DNA of 64,000 bases from Salinisphaera hydrothermalis. GTDB lineage: Bacteria; Pseudomonadota; Gammaproteobacteria; Nevskiales; Salinisphaeraceae. Positions 30,925 through 40,374 of the stretch are shown here, in pieces. Each line of letters begins with the position of its first letter. The first letter of the stretch is position 1. Below the pieces are notes generated by a model, which ran no database searches, was not told where the DNA came from, and saw only the letters and a program-made list of their open reading frames with translations. The stretch lies in assembly GCF_040361195.1 (NCBI RefSeq), contig NZ_APNE01000002.1; one strand, 5' to 3'. The position numbers and the translations under genes were made by a program.

Positions 30925-31970
30925 CAAGGGTCTCCAGAAATCCCATGTGTAGTTTCGACGCGCCTGAGCCGGGCCTCGATGCGATCGAGCGCCCGAAACA
31001 ACGCCAGTCGTTTGCGCCAGCTGCGAGCGGGCATGGCACGAAAAGTCGATGAGTATACCCCTTCGACCACAATGTCCTTGGGCACCTGGCTGGCCGCCGT
31101 GATGATTACGCCATCGGCGATGGTCACGTGATCGCCGATGCCTACCCCGCCGCCGATCATGCAACGGGCGCCAATCCGGCTCGAGCCCGCGATACCGGTA
31201 CAGCCGGCGATCACCGTGTGTTCGCCGATCAGACAATTATGTGCGATGTGCACCTGATTATCGATCTTGGCGCCACGGCACACCACCGTGTCATCGATCG
31301 CCCCGCGGTCGATCGTGCTGTTGGCCCCGATCTCTACATCGTCACCGATACGCACGCCGCCGAGCTGCGGGACGGGTTCGAGCCCTGCCGGCCCCGGGAC
31401 GAGCCCGAAGCCGCGCTCGCCCAGCACCGCGCCGGAGCCGATACGAACACGGCACCCCAAGCGCGTATTCGCGCGGACCGCCACGCATGTGCCGAGCACG
31501 CTATCCGCGCCGATCTCTACGTCGTCGTCGATCACGCTACCGGCACCGATCGCCACGCGCTCGCCGATAACGACGCGTTCACCGACCACCGCGTTGGCGC
31601 CAATGCTCGCCGATGCCGAGACCTCGGCGCTAGCAGCCACCACAGCGCCGGGTCCAATACCGGCAGACGGTAACGGACGCTCGAATACGGCGGCCACGCG
31701 GGCAAAGGTGAGTCGCGGCGTATCGCTGATCAGCAGCGCGGGTGACTCGACATCGGCCAGTTCCGGCGGAACGATGACCAGGCTGGCTTGGCTGGCCGCA
31801 ACCAGCGCGCGTTGTCGTGCGCTCTCCGCGAACCCGAGCCCGCGCCGACGACCGGGCGTCAACGCACAGACGCCGTCTACCGTAACGTCGCCGTCCCCGG
31901 TGCAGTCGAGCCCAAAGCGGTCGGCGAGCTCCCGCGCCCTGTACTGTGTCGACGTGGTCGAGTCGGCCAC
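30924..31970 (-). CDS. lpxD: LpxD, UDP-3-O-acylglucosamine N-acyltransferase
   Basis: Third step of lipid A synthesis. The 348-residue protein has an N-terminal uridine-binding domain (about 1-110), a long hexapeptide-repeat beta-helix with many [IV]-G-x-x-x-x repeats, the catalytic His in 'I-D-N-Q-V-H-I-A-H-N' and a C-terminal helix. The gene begins 15 bp downstream of skp and runs directly into fabZ. Confidence 0.96.
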   Translation of the reverse strand: MADSTTSTQYRARELADRFGLDCTGDGDVTVDGVCALTPGRRRGLGFAESARQRALVAASQASLVIVPPELADVESPALLISDTPRLTFARVAAVFERPLPSAGIGPGAVVAASAEVSASASIGANAVVGERVVIGERVAIGAGSVIDDDVEIGADSVLGTCVAVRANTRLGCRVRIGSGAVLGERGFGLVPGPAGLEPVPQLGGVRIGDDVEIGANSTIDRGAIDDTVVCRGAKIDNQVHIAHNCLIGEHTVIAGCTGIAGSSRIGARCMIGGGVGIGDHVTIADGVIITAASQVPKDIVVEGVYSSTFRAMPARSWRKRLALFRALDRIEARLRRVETTHGISGDP

Positions 31971-31985
31971 GGCTGCCCTCGTCTT

Positions 31986-32594
31986 CTAGTCGGCCGGGTC
32001 TCCGCCTTCGGCGGCGTTCTTCGCTTTTTGCGAATCCTTGGCTTGTTTCGCGTCTTGATCGGCCTGTGTTTTCAGCCGCTGCAGAATGGCATCCGTGATG
32101 TCCACCGAGTCGCTCGCATACAGCACCGAGTCACCCATGATCAGATCATAGCCGTTGTTCTTGGCGTAGTCGTCGATCACCTGGCGCAAATCCGAGCGCA
32201 TGTGATCGAGCTCTTTCTGCTCGGCGTCGGACACATCGTCGTTGTACTGCGACTGCTTGAGCTGCAGCTGGTGCTTGTCGTCGCGAATCTTCGAGGACAG
32301 CTGGTCGCGCTCGTCATCGCTCATCGAATCCGCGTTGTTCTTGAGCCGATCCATTTCCGACTGCAGCTCGGCCGACGCGGCTTCAAGCGCATGCTTCCGC
32401 TTGGCAAACCGCTCGGCCATGTTTTTCTTCGCGTTCTGTGCCTGCGGCGATTCCCGTACCAGACGATCCAGGTCAACCACGCCGATCTTCGGCGGCGGCC
32501 GGGTCGGCTGGGCATCGGCGACGCTCGAAGCCAGCCCCGTGGCAATGACCACGGCGACCAACCAGTACGACATACGGCGTGTCAGGACCGTCAT
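31986..32594 (-). CDS. skp: Skp/OmpH periplasmic chaperone
   Basis: Holds unfolded outer-membrane proteins in the periplasm. The 202-residue precursor has a signal peptide (residues 1 to about 28, ending V-A-D-A before Q-P-T), then the family's 'I-G-V-V-D-L-D-R-L-V-R-E-S-P-Q' and a long charged coiled coil forming the tentacle (about 55-165). The Lys/Ala/Asp-rich C-terminal tail is about 25 residues longer than in E. coli. The ATG at 32594 is used; the open frame extends a little into bamA. It follows bamA as in most gammaproteobacteria. Confidence 0.92.
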   Translation of the reverse strand: MTVLTRRMSYWLVAVVIATGLASSVADAQPTRPPPKIGVVDLDRLVRESPQAQNAKKNMAERFAKRKHALEAASAELQSEMDRLKNNADSMSDDERDQLSSKIRDDKHQLQLKQSQYNDDVSDAEQKELDHMRSDLRQVIDDYAKNNGYDLIMGDSVLYASDSVDITDAILQRLKTQADQDAKQAKDSQKAKNAAEGGDPAD

Positions 32595-32604
32595 GACATC
32601 GCGC

Positions 32605-34953
32605 CTAGAAGTTCGCACCGAACGAGAACTGGAATCGGTTCGTACTATCCTGCCGCTCCGCCTTGCTCACGTAGGGCGCATAGCTCACGCGCAAGAGCCC
32701 GAAGAAGGGCGTGAACCAGTCGAACGCCACACCCGCGGAATGGCCCATGCGGGAGAAGCTGAAATCACTGGCGTTCCGGTACGCGTTACCCATGTCGTAG
32801 AACAGGCTAAGACGCGTCGTCTTGTTATCCGATTTCAGGAACGTCGGAATCACGAGATCGGTTTGCAGGGTGGTCAGGAATTTGCCGCCATAGGCGTTGC
32901 CAAACGAATCCTGCGGACCCAGGCCGCCACTGCGAAAGCCACGTACCGACTGCGCACCGCCAGCGAAGAAGTTGTCGTAGGGCGGCACATCGGTGCCCTT
33001 GCCCCACACGCCCGTCTGGCCGACCTTGCCGTCAACCTGCAGCACCACCTTGTCGGACAGCTTCGGAATCCAGGAGCCGACACGGAAGTAGCGCTGGTGT
33101 TCAAGACTCGCCTTGTAGTACTCCAGATCCGAGCCCGGCCCCTTGATATTGAACAGCAACTGGGTATCCGAACCGCGCGTGGCGAAGTAGGTCCGATTGC
33201 GGGTATCGCGATCGAAACCCGTCCGCAGCTCATAGGTGTTGGCGGTCCGTCCGTTTTCACGCACGAACTTGGCGACCTGCTGGGACACACCGAGCGTGCC
33301 ATTGCTGTTGTAGACACTCTGAATTGTGTCTTGCTCCAGACCCAGACCCGCCCGCAGCGTCGAATACTCGGTGATCGGGAAGTTGAACGTCATCGCCGCG
33401 CCGAACGAGTCGATGTCGTAGCTGGAACTACTCGAATACAACTGGTTGGTCTTGCGATAGAACGCCGAAATGGTCCGCGAGACACCCTCCGGCGTGAAGT
33501 ACGGGTTGGTAAAGCTACCCGACACCGTTTTCGTGTACTGGTTGGTCGAGGCGTTGACCTGGATCGTGTCGCCGGTACCACGGAAGTTGGTGTGCTTCAC
33601 ACCACCATTGATCAGGAAGCCTTCCGAGTCGGAATAGCCGATGCCGGCGTTGATCTGGCCTGCGGCCCGCTCAGTCACGTCGTAGTCGACGTTGACGAGG
33701 TCATCCGAGCCGGGAACCTTCTTGGTATTGACCTTGACGTCCTGCATGAACGGCAGGCGCGCCAGACGGGTACGCGAGCGCTGCACGGCGCGGCGTGAGT
33801 ACGGCGCACCCTCGAATTGTCGCATCTCGCGCCGGAGGGTCTGGTCGTTGGTCTTCTCGTTACCCTCGAACACGATCTGGTTGACGTACGTCCGCTTGCC
33901 CGGATTCACGAAGAAAGTCAGATCCACGGTCTTCTTGTCATCGTCGATCTTGGTCAGCGGATCGACACTGGCGAAGGCATAACCGAAGTCCGCCATGCCG
34001 GAGGTAATGGCGTCGGTGGACTCCTGTACCTTCTTGCGCGAGAAGATCTCGCCGTCCTTGACCTTGACCAAGCGCTGTAGCGTGGCCTCCGGCACGATCA
34101 TATCGCCGGCGAACTTGTAGTTCTTGATCTTGTACTGCGGCCCCTCGTCCACATTGATCGTGATAAACACGTTCTTCTTGTCGGGCGACAGCGACACCTG
34201 CACGGAGCTCACGTTGAAACGGATATAACCGCGGTTCTGGTAGAACGAATTGAGCGACTCGAGATCGCCCACCAGCTTTTCGCGCGAGTAGCGGTCGGGG
34301 TGTTTCCAGAACGTTAGCGGGTGATCGTAGAAGGGCTTGTGCGACTTCAGTTTGAAGACGCTCTTGAGCTGATCATCGGTGAATTCATGGTTTCCGATGA
34401 TATTGATGTCCTTGATCGAGGCGATCGGACCTTCCTTGATCTTGATGTCGATCGCGACCCGATTGTTGCCCAGATGCTTGACGTTGGTGTCGATCTTTAC
34501 GCTGTAATAGCCGTTGGCATAGTACTGACGGCGCAGCTCCTGTTGCAGCGAATCGAGCAGCGAACGCTTGTAGAGTTCGCCCTGCGCCAGACCCTGTTTC
34601 TTGAGGGCCTCTTTGAGCTTCTTGCCACCGATCGCCTTGTTGCCTTCCAGCTTGAAGCTGGCGATCTCCGGCCGCTCGGATACGTTGACGATCAGGGTGT
34701 TGCCCTGGCGATCCAGCCCGACGTTCTGAAACAGGCCGGAATCGTAGAGCGCGCGGATCGATTGCTGGGCCCGCGCCTCGGTCATCTGATCGCCTACCGA
34801 AACCGGCAGATAGGTCAAGACCGTGCCCGGCTCAAGCCGTTGCACCCCCTCGACCTTGATGTTGTCGATCTGGAAGTCATACGACTGCGCCCATGCGCCC
34901 GCCGCGTACATGACCAAGAGCGCGCCTGCCGCACGCTTCACCACTCCATTCAT
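32605..34953 (-). CDS. bamA: BamA, outer-membrane beta-barrel assembly factor
   Basis: Essential Omp85 protein that inserts beta-barrels into the outer membrane. The 782-residue precursor has a signal peptide (about 1-22, A-G-A-W-A then Q), five POTRA domains (about 25-425) and a C-terminal 16-strand barrel with the conserved 'V-R-G-F' loop-6 motif in 'S-V-R-G-F-R-S-G-G-L-G' and a terminal Phe (G-A-N-F) that acts as the outer-membrane signal. It lies between rseP and skp, 12 bp after rseP. Confidence 0.97.
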   Translation of the reverse strand: MNGVVKRAAGALLVMYAAGAWAQSYDFQIDNIKVEGVQRLEPGTVLTYLPVSVGDQMTEARAQQSIRALYDSGLFQNVGLDRQGNTLIVNVSERPEIASFKLEGNKAIGGKKLKEALKKQGLAQGELYKRSLLDSLQQELRRQYYANGYYSVKIDTNVKHLGNNRVAIDIKIKEGPIASIKDINIIGNHEFTDDQLKSVFKLKSHKPFYDHPLTFWKHPDRYSREKLVGDLESLNSFYQNRGYIRFNVSSVQVSLSPDKKNVFITINVDEGPQYKIKNYKFAGDMIVPEATLQRLVKVKDGEIFSRKKVQESTDAITSGMADFGYAFASVDPLTKIDDDKKTVDLTFFVNPGKRTYVNQIVFEGNEKTNDQTLRREMRQFEGAPYSRRAVQRSRTRLARLPFMQDVKVNTKKVPGSDDLVNVDYDVTERAAGQINAGIGYSDSEGFLINGGVKHTNFRGTGDTIQVNASTNQYTKTVSGSFTNPYFTPEGVSRTISAFYRKTNQLYSSSSSYDIDSFGAAMTFNFPITEYSTLRAGLGLEQDTIQSVYNSNGTLGVSQQVAKFVRENGRTANTYELRTGFDRDTRNRTYFATRGSDTQLLFNIKGPGSDLEYYKASLEHQRYFRVGSWIPKLSDKVVLQVDGKVGQTGVWGKGTDVPPYDNFFAGGAQSVRGFRSGGLGPQDSFGNAYGGKFLTTLQTDLVIPTFLKSDNKTTRLSLFYDMGNAYRNASDFSFSRMGHSAGVAFDWFTPFFGLLRVSYAPYVSKAERQDSTNRFQFSFGANF

Positions 34954-34965
34954 AATTGAGCTCCG

Positions 34966-36327
34966 CTACCCGAGCAAGCGCAGGATATCGTTATAGAAAG
35001 CCAAGGCCATCAACATCAGCAACGCAACCATGCCCGCCTGCTGGCCCGCTGCCTGTACGGCCTCCGAGAGGGGCCGGCCCCGTATCCATTCGATCGCATA
35101 ATACAGAAGATGCCCCCCGTCTAACACCGGGATTGGCAACAGGTTTATGAGCGCCAGATTGACGCTGATGAAAGCCAGAAAACTGATGAACGCCACCAGC
35201 CCGATCTGGGCCGTCTGACCGGCGTAGGTCGCGATCTGGATCGGACCGCCGACGTTGTGCCAGGAGATTTGCCCCATCACCATCCGTCCGATCAAACGCA
35301 CAGACAGAGCCGAAAGCTCCCAGGTCTTGTGTACCGCTGCCGGGATCGCCGCGAGCGGGCCCAACCGACGTACGGTCTGCATCGATTCCCAGGCCGAGGG
35401 ATCGACAGTAATGGCCGCGCCCAGATGACCGATCTGATGCCCGTCTTCGGCCTTGCGCGTAGCAAGCCGAACCGAGATTTGACGGGTCTGGCCGTCGCGA
35501 CGCACGGTCATGTCGATCTGCTGGCCCGGGTGCGCCCGTACGGCATCCACCAGGGCCTGCGGCGAATCGATCTTTTGACCGTCGATCGACAATACCGCAT
35601 CACCTGCCTGCAACGGCGAACGTGATGCCGGCGAATCGGACTCGATCCGACCGATCCGAGGCGTCGCCGGCGGCTGGTAAAGCGTCAGCCCCAGCTGTTG
35701 GAACAACTTATCCGGGTCGCTGGGCGCATTCGTGAGATCCAGCGTCAGCCGGCGCTCTGCGCCCCCCGGGGTCTTGACCGCGATCTGCACCGGCTTGCCG
35801 TCGAGGCTGCGCTCGATCAGCGCGAGCCTGAAATCCTGCCAATCGTCGATTGGCTCATTCGCCAGCGATACAACCTGATCCTTGGCCTGAAGACCGGCAT
35901 GCGCAGCCGGGCTGTCCACCTTGGGCGTGCCGAGAATCGGCTTTACGCCCGGCACCCCAAGCATGAGCACCAGCCAATAGGCCGCGATCGCGAACAGGAT
36001 ATTCACCCCAGGCCCGGCCGCGACGATCGCGATCCGACGCCAGGGATGCACGCGATTGAAGGCATATCGCTTTTCGGCCTCCGGCACCGGCGCTTCGCGC
36101 TCGTCGAGCATCTTGACGTAGCCGCCCAGCGGGATCGCCGCCAGCCAGTACTCGATGCCGGTCTTGCGACTGGTCCAGCCGACAACCCGGCGCCCGAAGC
36201 CGATCGAATATCGCAGTACGCGCACGCCCAGCCGGCGCGCAACCCAGTAATGACCGAATTCGTGAATCGAAACCAGGATACCGATAGCAACCGCAAAGGC
36301 CGCGGCCGAGATCAACCACTGCATCAT
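34966..36327 (-). CDS. rseP: RseP, site-2 intramembrane protease
   Basis: Zinc metalloprotease cleaving the anti-sigma factor RseA in the sigma-E envelope stress cascade and clearing signal peptides. The 453-residue protein has the H-E-F-G-H active site at residues 22-26 in the first membrane helix, two PDZ domains (about 110-290), and the second motif N-L-L-P-I-P-V-L-D-G-G near residue 393-403, followed by the last helix. Usually dxr lies next to it in Pseudomonas; here only 125 bp separate it from cdsA. Confidence 0.97.
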   Translation of the reverse strand: MMQWLISAAAFAVAIGILVSIHEFGHYWVARRLGVRVLRYSIGFGRRVVGWTSRKTGIEYWLAAIPLGGYVKMLDEREAPVPEAEKRYAFNRVHPWRRIAIVAAGPGVNILFAIAAYWLVLMLGVPGVKPILGTPKVDSPAAHAGLQAKDQVVSLANEPIDDWQDFRLALIERSLDGKPVQIAVKTPGGAERRLTLDLTNAPSDPDKLFQQLGLTLYQPPATPRIGRIESDSPASRSPLQAGDAVLSIDGQKIDSPQALVDAVRAHPGQQIDMTVRRDGQTRQISVRLATRKAEDGHQIGHLGAAITVDPSAWESMQTVRRLGPLAAIPAAVHKTWELSALSVRLIGRMVMGQISWHNVGGPIQIATYAGQTAQIGLVAFISFLAFISVNLALINLLPIPVLDGGHLLYYAIEWIRGRPLSEAVQAAGQQAGMVALLMLMALAFYNDILRLLG

Positions 36328-36452
36328 CGACTAGTGCTCCGCCGACGATCGCGGTCGATCGGTTGGGAACAAGCTGTAGCGTCGGTCTTCGTAGCGCATC
36401 CTACCCTTGGTCTACCGGTGAGACGGTATCGTCGATTGATTGGCCGCCGCGG

Positions 36453-37283
36453 TCAGGCCGCCAGCAGAACCAGATGCAGGCCGATCACGAACCATGGCGC
36501 CGCTGCGAGCATGCTATCGAGGCGATCGAGTACACCGCCATGCCCGGGGAACAAACGTCCACTATCCTTCACGCCGGCCGATCGCTTGAACATGCTGATA
36601 GTCAAATCCCCGACGATCGAGATCGACGCGATCCAGGCGCCGAGCAAGGCCATGGCGAGTGTACGCCAGCCATCCAGATCCAGTACGAACGCCCCGAGCA
36701 CGCCCACCAGCATGGCCACGATGAGACCGCCCGCCGCGCCCTCGACCGTTTTCCCGGGGCTGACCCGTGGCACGAGCTTGTGGCGACCCAGCGTACGTCC
36801 GGCGGCGTATGCGCCGGTATCCGCGCCCCAGATCATCAGGCAGAGCATCAATACGAGCAGCGGCCCTTCGTCGGCCTGGTCGATATAGGCCACCGCCACC
36901 ACGGGCGCCGCCAGCACCACCAGACCGATCGCCAGCGCCAGCGGGCGCCGGCCGAGCGTGGTCCGCCATTGCGCCGGGAACCGAATCACCAGACCAATAG
37001 CGCACAGCCAGAATAACGCAGCCAGCCCGAGAACCACGATGTCGGTCGATACCGGCCCATCCGATTGACGAAGCCCGAGCACCAGGGCCATGACGCCTGC
37101 CGAAAGCACGGTATAGGCGACGCGCCCGGTATGGCCCAGACCGCTCAGCGCTGCCCATTCCCAGGCGCCTCCGAGCATGAGGGCCCCGACCGCCATCGCC
37201 AACCCCAGAGCCGGCAGGTAAATAATGGCAAGAACCGCAAGCGGTAACGCCACGGCGGCGGTGAGAATTCGAGTGCTGAGCAT
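36453..37283 (-). CDS. cdsA: CdsA, phosphatidate cytidylyltransferase
   Basis: Makes CDP-diacylglycerol, the precursor of all phospholipids. The 276-residue protein is almost entirely hydrophobic with about eight membrane helices and has the family signature near the C-terminus: 'W-G-A-D-T-G-A-Y-A-A-G' then 'S-P-G-K-T-V-E-G' and the D-x-x-K-R region 'F-K-R-S-A-G-V-K-D'. It starts 3 bp after uppS. Confidence 0.96.
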   Translation of the reverse strand: MLSTRILTAAVALPLAVLAIIYLPALGLAMAVGALMLGGAWEWAALSGLGHTGRVAYTVLSAGVMALVLGLRQSDGPVSTDIVVLGLAALFWLCAIGLVIRFPAQWRTTLGRRPLALAIGLVVLAAPVVAVAYIDQADEGPLLVLMLCLMIWGADTGAYAAGRTLGRHKLVPRVSPGKTVEGAAGGLIVAMLVGVLGAFVLDLDGWRTLAMALLGAWIASISIVGDLTISMFKRSAGVKDSGRLFPGHGGVLDRLDSMLAAAPWFVIGLHLVLLAA

Positions 37284-37286
37284 GCC

Positions 37287-38009
37287 TCAGCGCTGAGCCG
37301 CCGGCGCCACCAGACTGCCGAAACGCCGCTCGCGTCCGGCGTACCAATCCAATGCGTCGTAAAGTCGATCCGGTCCGAAGTCGGGCCACAGCACGTCGGT
37401 AAAATACAACTCGCTGTAGGCCAGGTCCCAGAGCAGAAAATTGCTGATGCGGCGCTCGCCGCCGGTTCGAATGAACAAATCCGGCGGCCCGAACGGACCG
37501 AGGCTCAGGCCTTCGCTGAATTGTTCCTCGGTGATGTCGTCCGCCTCGAGCTCGCCTCGACCACAGGCTGCAGCCAGTTCGCGTGTCCGGCGCACGATGT
37601 CCCATCGGCCGCCATAGTCGACCGCGATCAGCAGGCGCAGCCCGGTATTGCTCGCAGTGCGTTCTTCCGCTGCCTTCATCTCGTTCGCCAGCGCGGCCGA
37701 AAACCGCGTGCGGTCGCCGATGAAGTGCATTCGTACGTTATTGGCATCCAGCGAGGCGAGTTCCTTGCGGATCGTGCGCCGCAACAGGTCCATGAGCAGC
37801 CGCACCTCGGGGCGCGGGCGCTTCCAGTTTTCGCTGGAAAAAGCGAACAGCGTGAGCGTACCCACACCCGCCTTCGACGCCGACTCCACAATCTCGTGGG
37901 CGATCTTGGCGCCGGCCCGATGGCCGGCCGCCCGCGGCAGGCCACGCCCGCTGGCCCAGCGACCGTTGCCGTCCATGATGACGGCCACATGCTTCGGGGT
38001 ACTGCTCAT
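37287..38009 (-). CDS. uppS: UppS, undecaprenyl diphosphate synthase
   Basis: Cis-prenyltransferase making the C55 lipid carrier of peptidoglycan and O-antigen from farnesyl and isopentenyl diphosphate. The 240-residue protein has 'V-I-M-D-G-N-G-R-W-A' (catalytic Asp), 'S-S-E-N-W-x-R-P', 'Y-G-G-R-W-D-I' and the substrate-binding 'R-T-G-G-E-R-R-I-S-N-F-L-L-W'. It implies a need for isoprenoid precursors, which makes the absence of dxr from this neighbourhood notable. It follows frr by 14 bp. Confidence 0.97.
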   Translation of the reverse strand: MSSTPKHVAVIMDGNGRWASGRGLPRAAGHRAGAKIAHEIVESASKAGVGTLTLFAFSSENWKRPRPEVRLLMDLLRRTIRKELASLDANNVRMHFIGDRTRFSAALANEMKAAEERTASNTGLRLLIAVDYGGRWDIVRRTRELAAACGRGELEADDITEEQFSEGLSLGPFGPPDLFIRTGGERRISNFLLWDLAYSELYFTDVLWPDFGPDRLYDALDWYAGRERRFGSLVAPAAQR

Positions 38010-38023
38010 AGCCGGTGTGCCGA

Positions 38024-38581
38024 TCAGACCGTCATCAGTTCCTGCTCCTTCTCCTGGAGCAGGTTGTCGATGCGCTCGATGTGCTGATCAGTGAGCTTCT
38101 GAATGCGCTCTTCTCCGCCATGCTGATCGTCTTCGGTAATTTCCTTTTCCTTGACCAGCTCCTTGAGATCGGCGTTGGCGTCGCGCCGCACGTTACGCAC
38201 CGCCACACGGGCGTCCTCGGCTTCCTGGCGAATCACCTTGACCAGGTCCTTGCGGCGCTCTTCCGTGAGCGGCGGCAGCACCACACGAATCACCTGACCC
38301 GCCGTGGACGGATTGAGCCCGAGATCAGCGGTCATGATCGCTTTCTCGATCTTCTGCACCATCGTCTTTTCGTACGGCATGATGCTGATGGTACGGGCAT
38401 CCTCGGTCGACACATTGGCCGCCTGGTTCAGCGGCACCTCGACACCGTAATAATCCACCGTCACATGATCCAGCAGCGTCGTGCTCGCGCGGCCGGTGCG
38501 AATCTTGGAAAAGTTCTCGCGCATGACGCTGATGGTCTTGTCCATGCGCTGCTTGGCGTCCGCGTAGATATCGTCGATCAT
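38024..38581 (-). CDS. frr: Frr, ribosome recycling factor
   Basis: Splits post-termination ribosomes together with EF-G. The 185-residue protein shows the family's 'F-S-K-I-R-T-G-R-A-S' near residue 24 and 'L-P-P-L-T-E-E-R-R-K-D-L-V-K' in the second half, with a three-helix bundle pattern throughout. The ATG overlaps the pyrH stop (ATGA). In E. coli dxr follows frr; here uppS does. Confidence 0.98.
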   Translation of the reverse strand: MIDDIYADAKQRMDKTISVMRENFSKIRTGRASTTLLDHVTVDYYGVEVPLNQAANVSTEDARTISIMPYEKTMVQKIEKAIMTADLGLNPSTAGQVIRVVLPPLTEERRKDLVKVIRQEAEDARVAVRNVRRDANADLKELVKEKEITEDDQHGGEERIQKLTDQHIERIDNLLQEKEQELMTV

Positions 38582-39327
38582 CGATTGGCTCTCGTCGTAT
38601 TGTTATCGACCAGGGTGCCGACATCGTCGGCGCCCATGGCGATGCGCATCAAGTCGCCGGGCCGGTTGATATCGAACACGCGCAAGGGCATGCCATTGTC
38701 ACGGCATAGCACGATCGCGGTCGTGTCCATCACGGCCAGGCGCTGATCTATGACTTCGTCGTAGGTCAAATGGGTGTAGCGGCGGGCGTTGCTATCGGTA
38801 AACGGGTCTGCGCTGTAGATACCATCCACCTTGGTTGCCTTCAACATCAGATCCGCGTTGATCTCGATCGCGCGCAGACTCGCGGCCGAATCGGTTGTGA
38901 AGAAGGGGTTACCCGTCCCGGCCGCGAAAATTACCACCCGGCCTTTTTCCAGATGCCGGATAGCGCGCCGCCGGATGTAGTCCTCGCACACCTGATTGAT
39001 TCGGACGGCCGACATCACGCGCGCATTCAGCCCCGCGTGTTCGACCGCGTCCTGTAGCGCCAGCGCGTTGATCACGGTCGCGAGCATGCCCATCTGATCG
39101 CCAGTCACTCGGTCCATGCCGCGCCCGGCCAGCCCGATGCCGCGAAAGATATTGCCACCGCCCACCACGAGCGCCACCTGAACGCGCGCCTCGACCAGCT
39201 CGCGGATCTCCACGGCCAGACGCTCGACCACTTCCGCCGCGATACCGAACTCCGCCCCGCCCATCAGGGCCTCACCACTGAGCTTGAGCAGGATGCGGCG
39301 GTAACTCGGCGTCGGCTTGTCGGTCAT
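38578..39327 (-). CDS. pyrH: PyrH, UMP kinase
   Basis: Phosphorylates UMP to UDP. The 249-residue amino-acid-kinase-fold protein has 'L-K-L-S-G-E-A-L-M-G' near the N-terminus, 'V-V-G-G-G-N-I-F-R-G' and 'G-T-G-N-P-F-F-T-T-D'. The ATG at 39327 is preferred because AGGA lies at the right distance upstream; two further in-frame ATGs exist (39333 and 39348) but are less well placed. A terminator separates it from tsf, so it probably has its own promoter in 39328-39402. Confidence 0.96.
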   Translation of the reverse strand: MTDKPTPSYRRILLKLSGEALMGGAEFGIAAEVVERLAVEIRELVEARVQVALVVGGGNIFRGIGLAGRGMDRVTGDQMGMLATVINALALQDAVEHAGLNARVMSAVRINQVCEDYIRRRAIRHLEKGRVVIFAAGTGNPFFTTDSAASLRAIEINADLMLKATKVDGIYSADPFTDSNARRYTHLTYDEVIDQRLAVMDTTAIVLCRDNGMPLRVFDINRPGDLMRIAMGADDVGTLVDNNTTRANR

Positions 39328-39402
39328 GGTCATCCTGATCGGTGGCAATCAAACGCGCGAATTATGTCACAACGCGGTCCGGAACCCGCAGTGATGCCGG
39401 AC

Positions 39403-39438
39403 AAAAAAAAGCCGGCTGCCGGGAGGCAGCCGGCTTTT
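39403..39438 (-). terminator. Rho-independent terminator after tsf
   Basis: Arms AAAAGCCGGCTGCC (39407-39420) and GGCAGCCGGCTTTT (39425-39438) form a 14-bp stem with a 4-nt loop. On the minus strand it is followed by a T8 tract (the A-run at 39403-39410). It ends the rpsB-tsf operon. Confidence 0.93.
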
Positions 39439-39450
39439 CGGCTGATGCGA

Positions 39451-40332
39451 TCAGGCCGTCTTTTCGGCCTGCGCGCGAACTTCGGCGGCGAAGTCCTCTG
39501 TTTTCTTTTCGATCCCTTCGCCCACTTCCAGACGGGCATAGGCCTCGATCTTCGCGCCGCGCTCGGACACGAGCTTCTCGACGGTATAGTCCGGGTCTTT
39601 CACAAAGGGCTGGCCCATGAGCGTGATTTCACCCAGGAATTTCTTCAGGCGGCCTTCGACCATCTTCTCGATGATGTCTTCCGGCTTGCCCGAATCACGG
39701 GCCTGCGCCATGAGCAGTTCCTTCTCGGCGTTACGACGCTCTTCGGGCACATCTTCGGTCGACAGATGCGCCGGCGCCGAAGCGGCGACGTGCATCGCCA
39801 GATCGCGCACGAGCTCGTCGTCGCCACCCGACACTGCCACCGCGGACGCAATGCGCGCGCCGTGCGAATAGACATCGATGCGGCCTTCGCCGGCCGCGAC
39901 ACGCTCGAAGCGACGCACGGTGATCTTTTCGCCAAGCTTGGCGATCAGGGCACGACGCTTATCTTCGACAGTCTCGCCGCCGAGGTACATGTCGCCCAGC
40001 GCTTCGACGTCGGCCGGCTCTTTCTCCAGAACCAGCTTGGCGACGTCCTCGGCGAACTCGATGAACTCTTCGTTCTTGCCGACGAAATCGGTCTCGCAGT
40101 TCACTTCCACGAGCACCGCGGCGGTGTTGTCAGCCGAGGTCGCACTCGCGATACGGCCTTCGGCAGCCACACGGCCGGCTTTCTTGTCGGCCTTGGCCAG
40201 ACCTTCGCGACGCATGTTCTCGGCAGCGGCGTCGATATCACCGTCGGTCGCCTGCAGCGCTTTCTTGCACTCCATCATGCCGGCGCCGGTGCGCTCACGC
40301 AGTTCCTTGACCAGGGAGGCACTGATTGCCAT
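39451..40332 (-). CDS. tsf: Tsf, elongation factor Ts
   Basis: Nucleotide exchange factor for EF-Tu. The 293-residue protein has the N-terminal UBA-like domain with 'L-R-E-R-T-G-A-G-M-M-E-C-K-K-A-L', the 'E-V-N-C-E-T-D-F-V' motif containing the Thr-Asp-Phe contact with EF-Tu, and two core subdomains. The start is the ATG at 40332 preceded by GGAGAAAC; an in-frame extension upstream is not conserved. It is transcribed with rpsB, 129 bp downstream. Confidence 0.97.
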   Translation of the reverse strand: MAISASLVKELRERTGAGMMECKKALQATDGDIDAAAENMRREGLAKADKKAGRVAAEGRIASATSADNTAAVLVEVNCETDFVGKNEEFIEFAEDVAKLVLEKEPADVEALGDMYLGGETVEDKRRALIAKLGEKITVRRFERVAAGEGRIDVYSHGARIASAVAVSGGDDELVRDLAMHVAASAPAHLSTEDVPEERRNAEKELLMAQARDSGKPEDIIEKMVEGRLKKFLGEITLMGQPFVKDPDYTVEKLVSERGAKIEAYARLEVGEGIEKKTEDFAAEVRAQAEKTA

Positions 40333-40374
40333 GTCGTTTCTCCAGAATTCGGTCGTTATTAATCCGTCAACGAA

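Noticed and set aside
35698..36888. A 396-codon plus-strand frame across rseP and cdsA, considered as a possible dxr
   Set aside because: Wrong strand for the operon, no NADPH-binding motif of dxr, and Arg-rich composition; it is an antisense shadow of rseP and cdsA.
36562..37605. A 347-codon minus-strand frame over uppS and cdsA
   Set aside because: It lies in another frame of two clearly identified genes, is rich in Arg and Gly, and has no recognisable domain.
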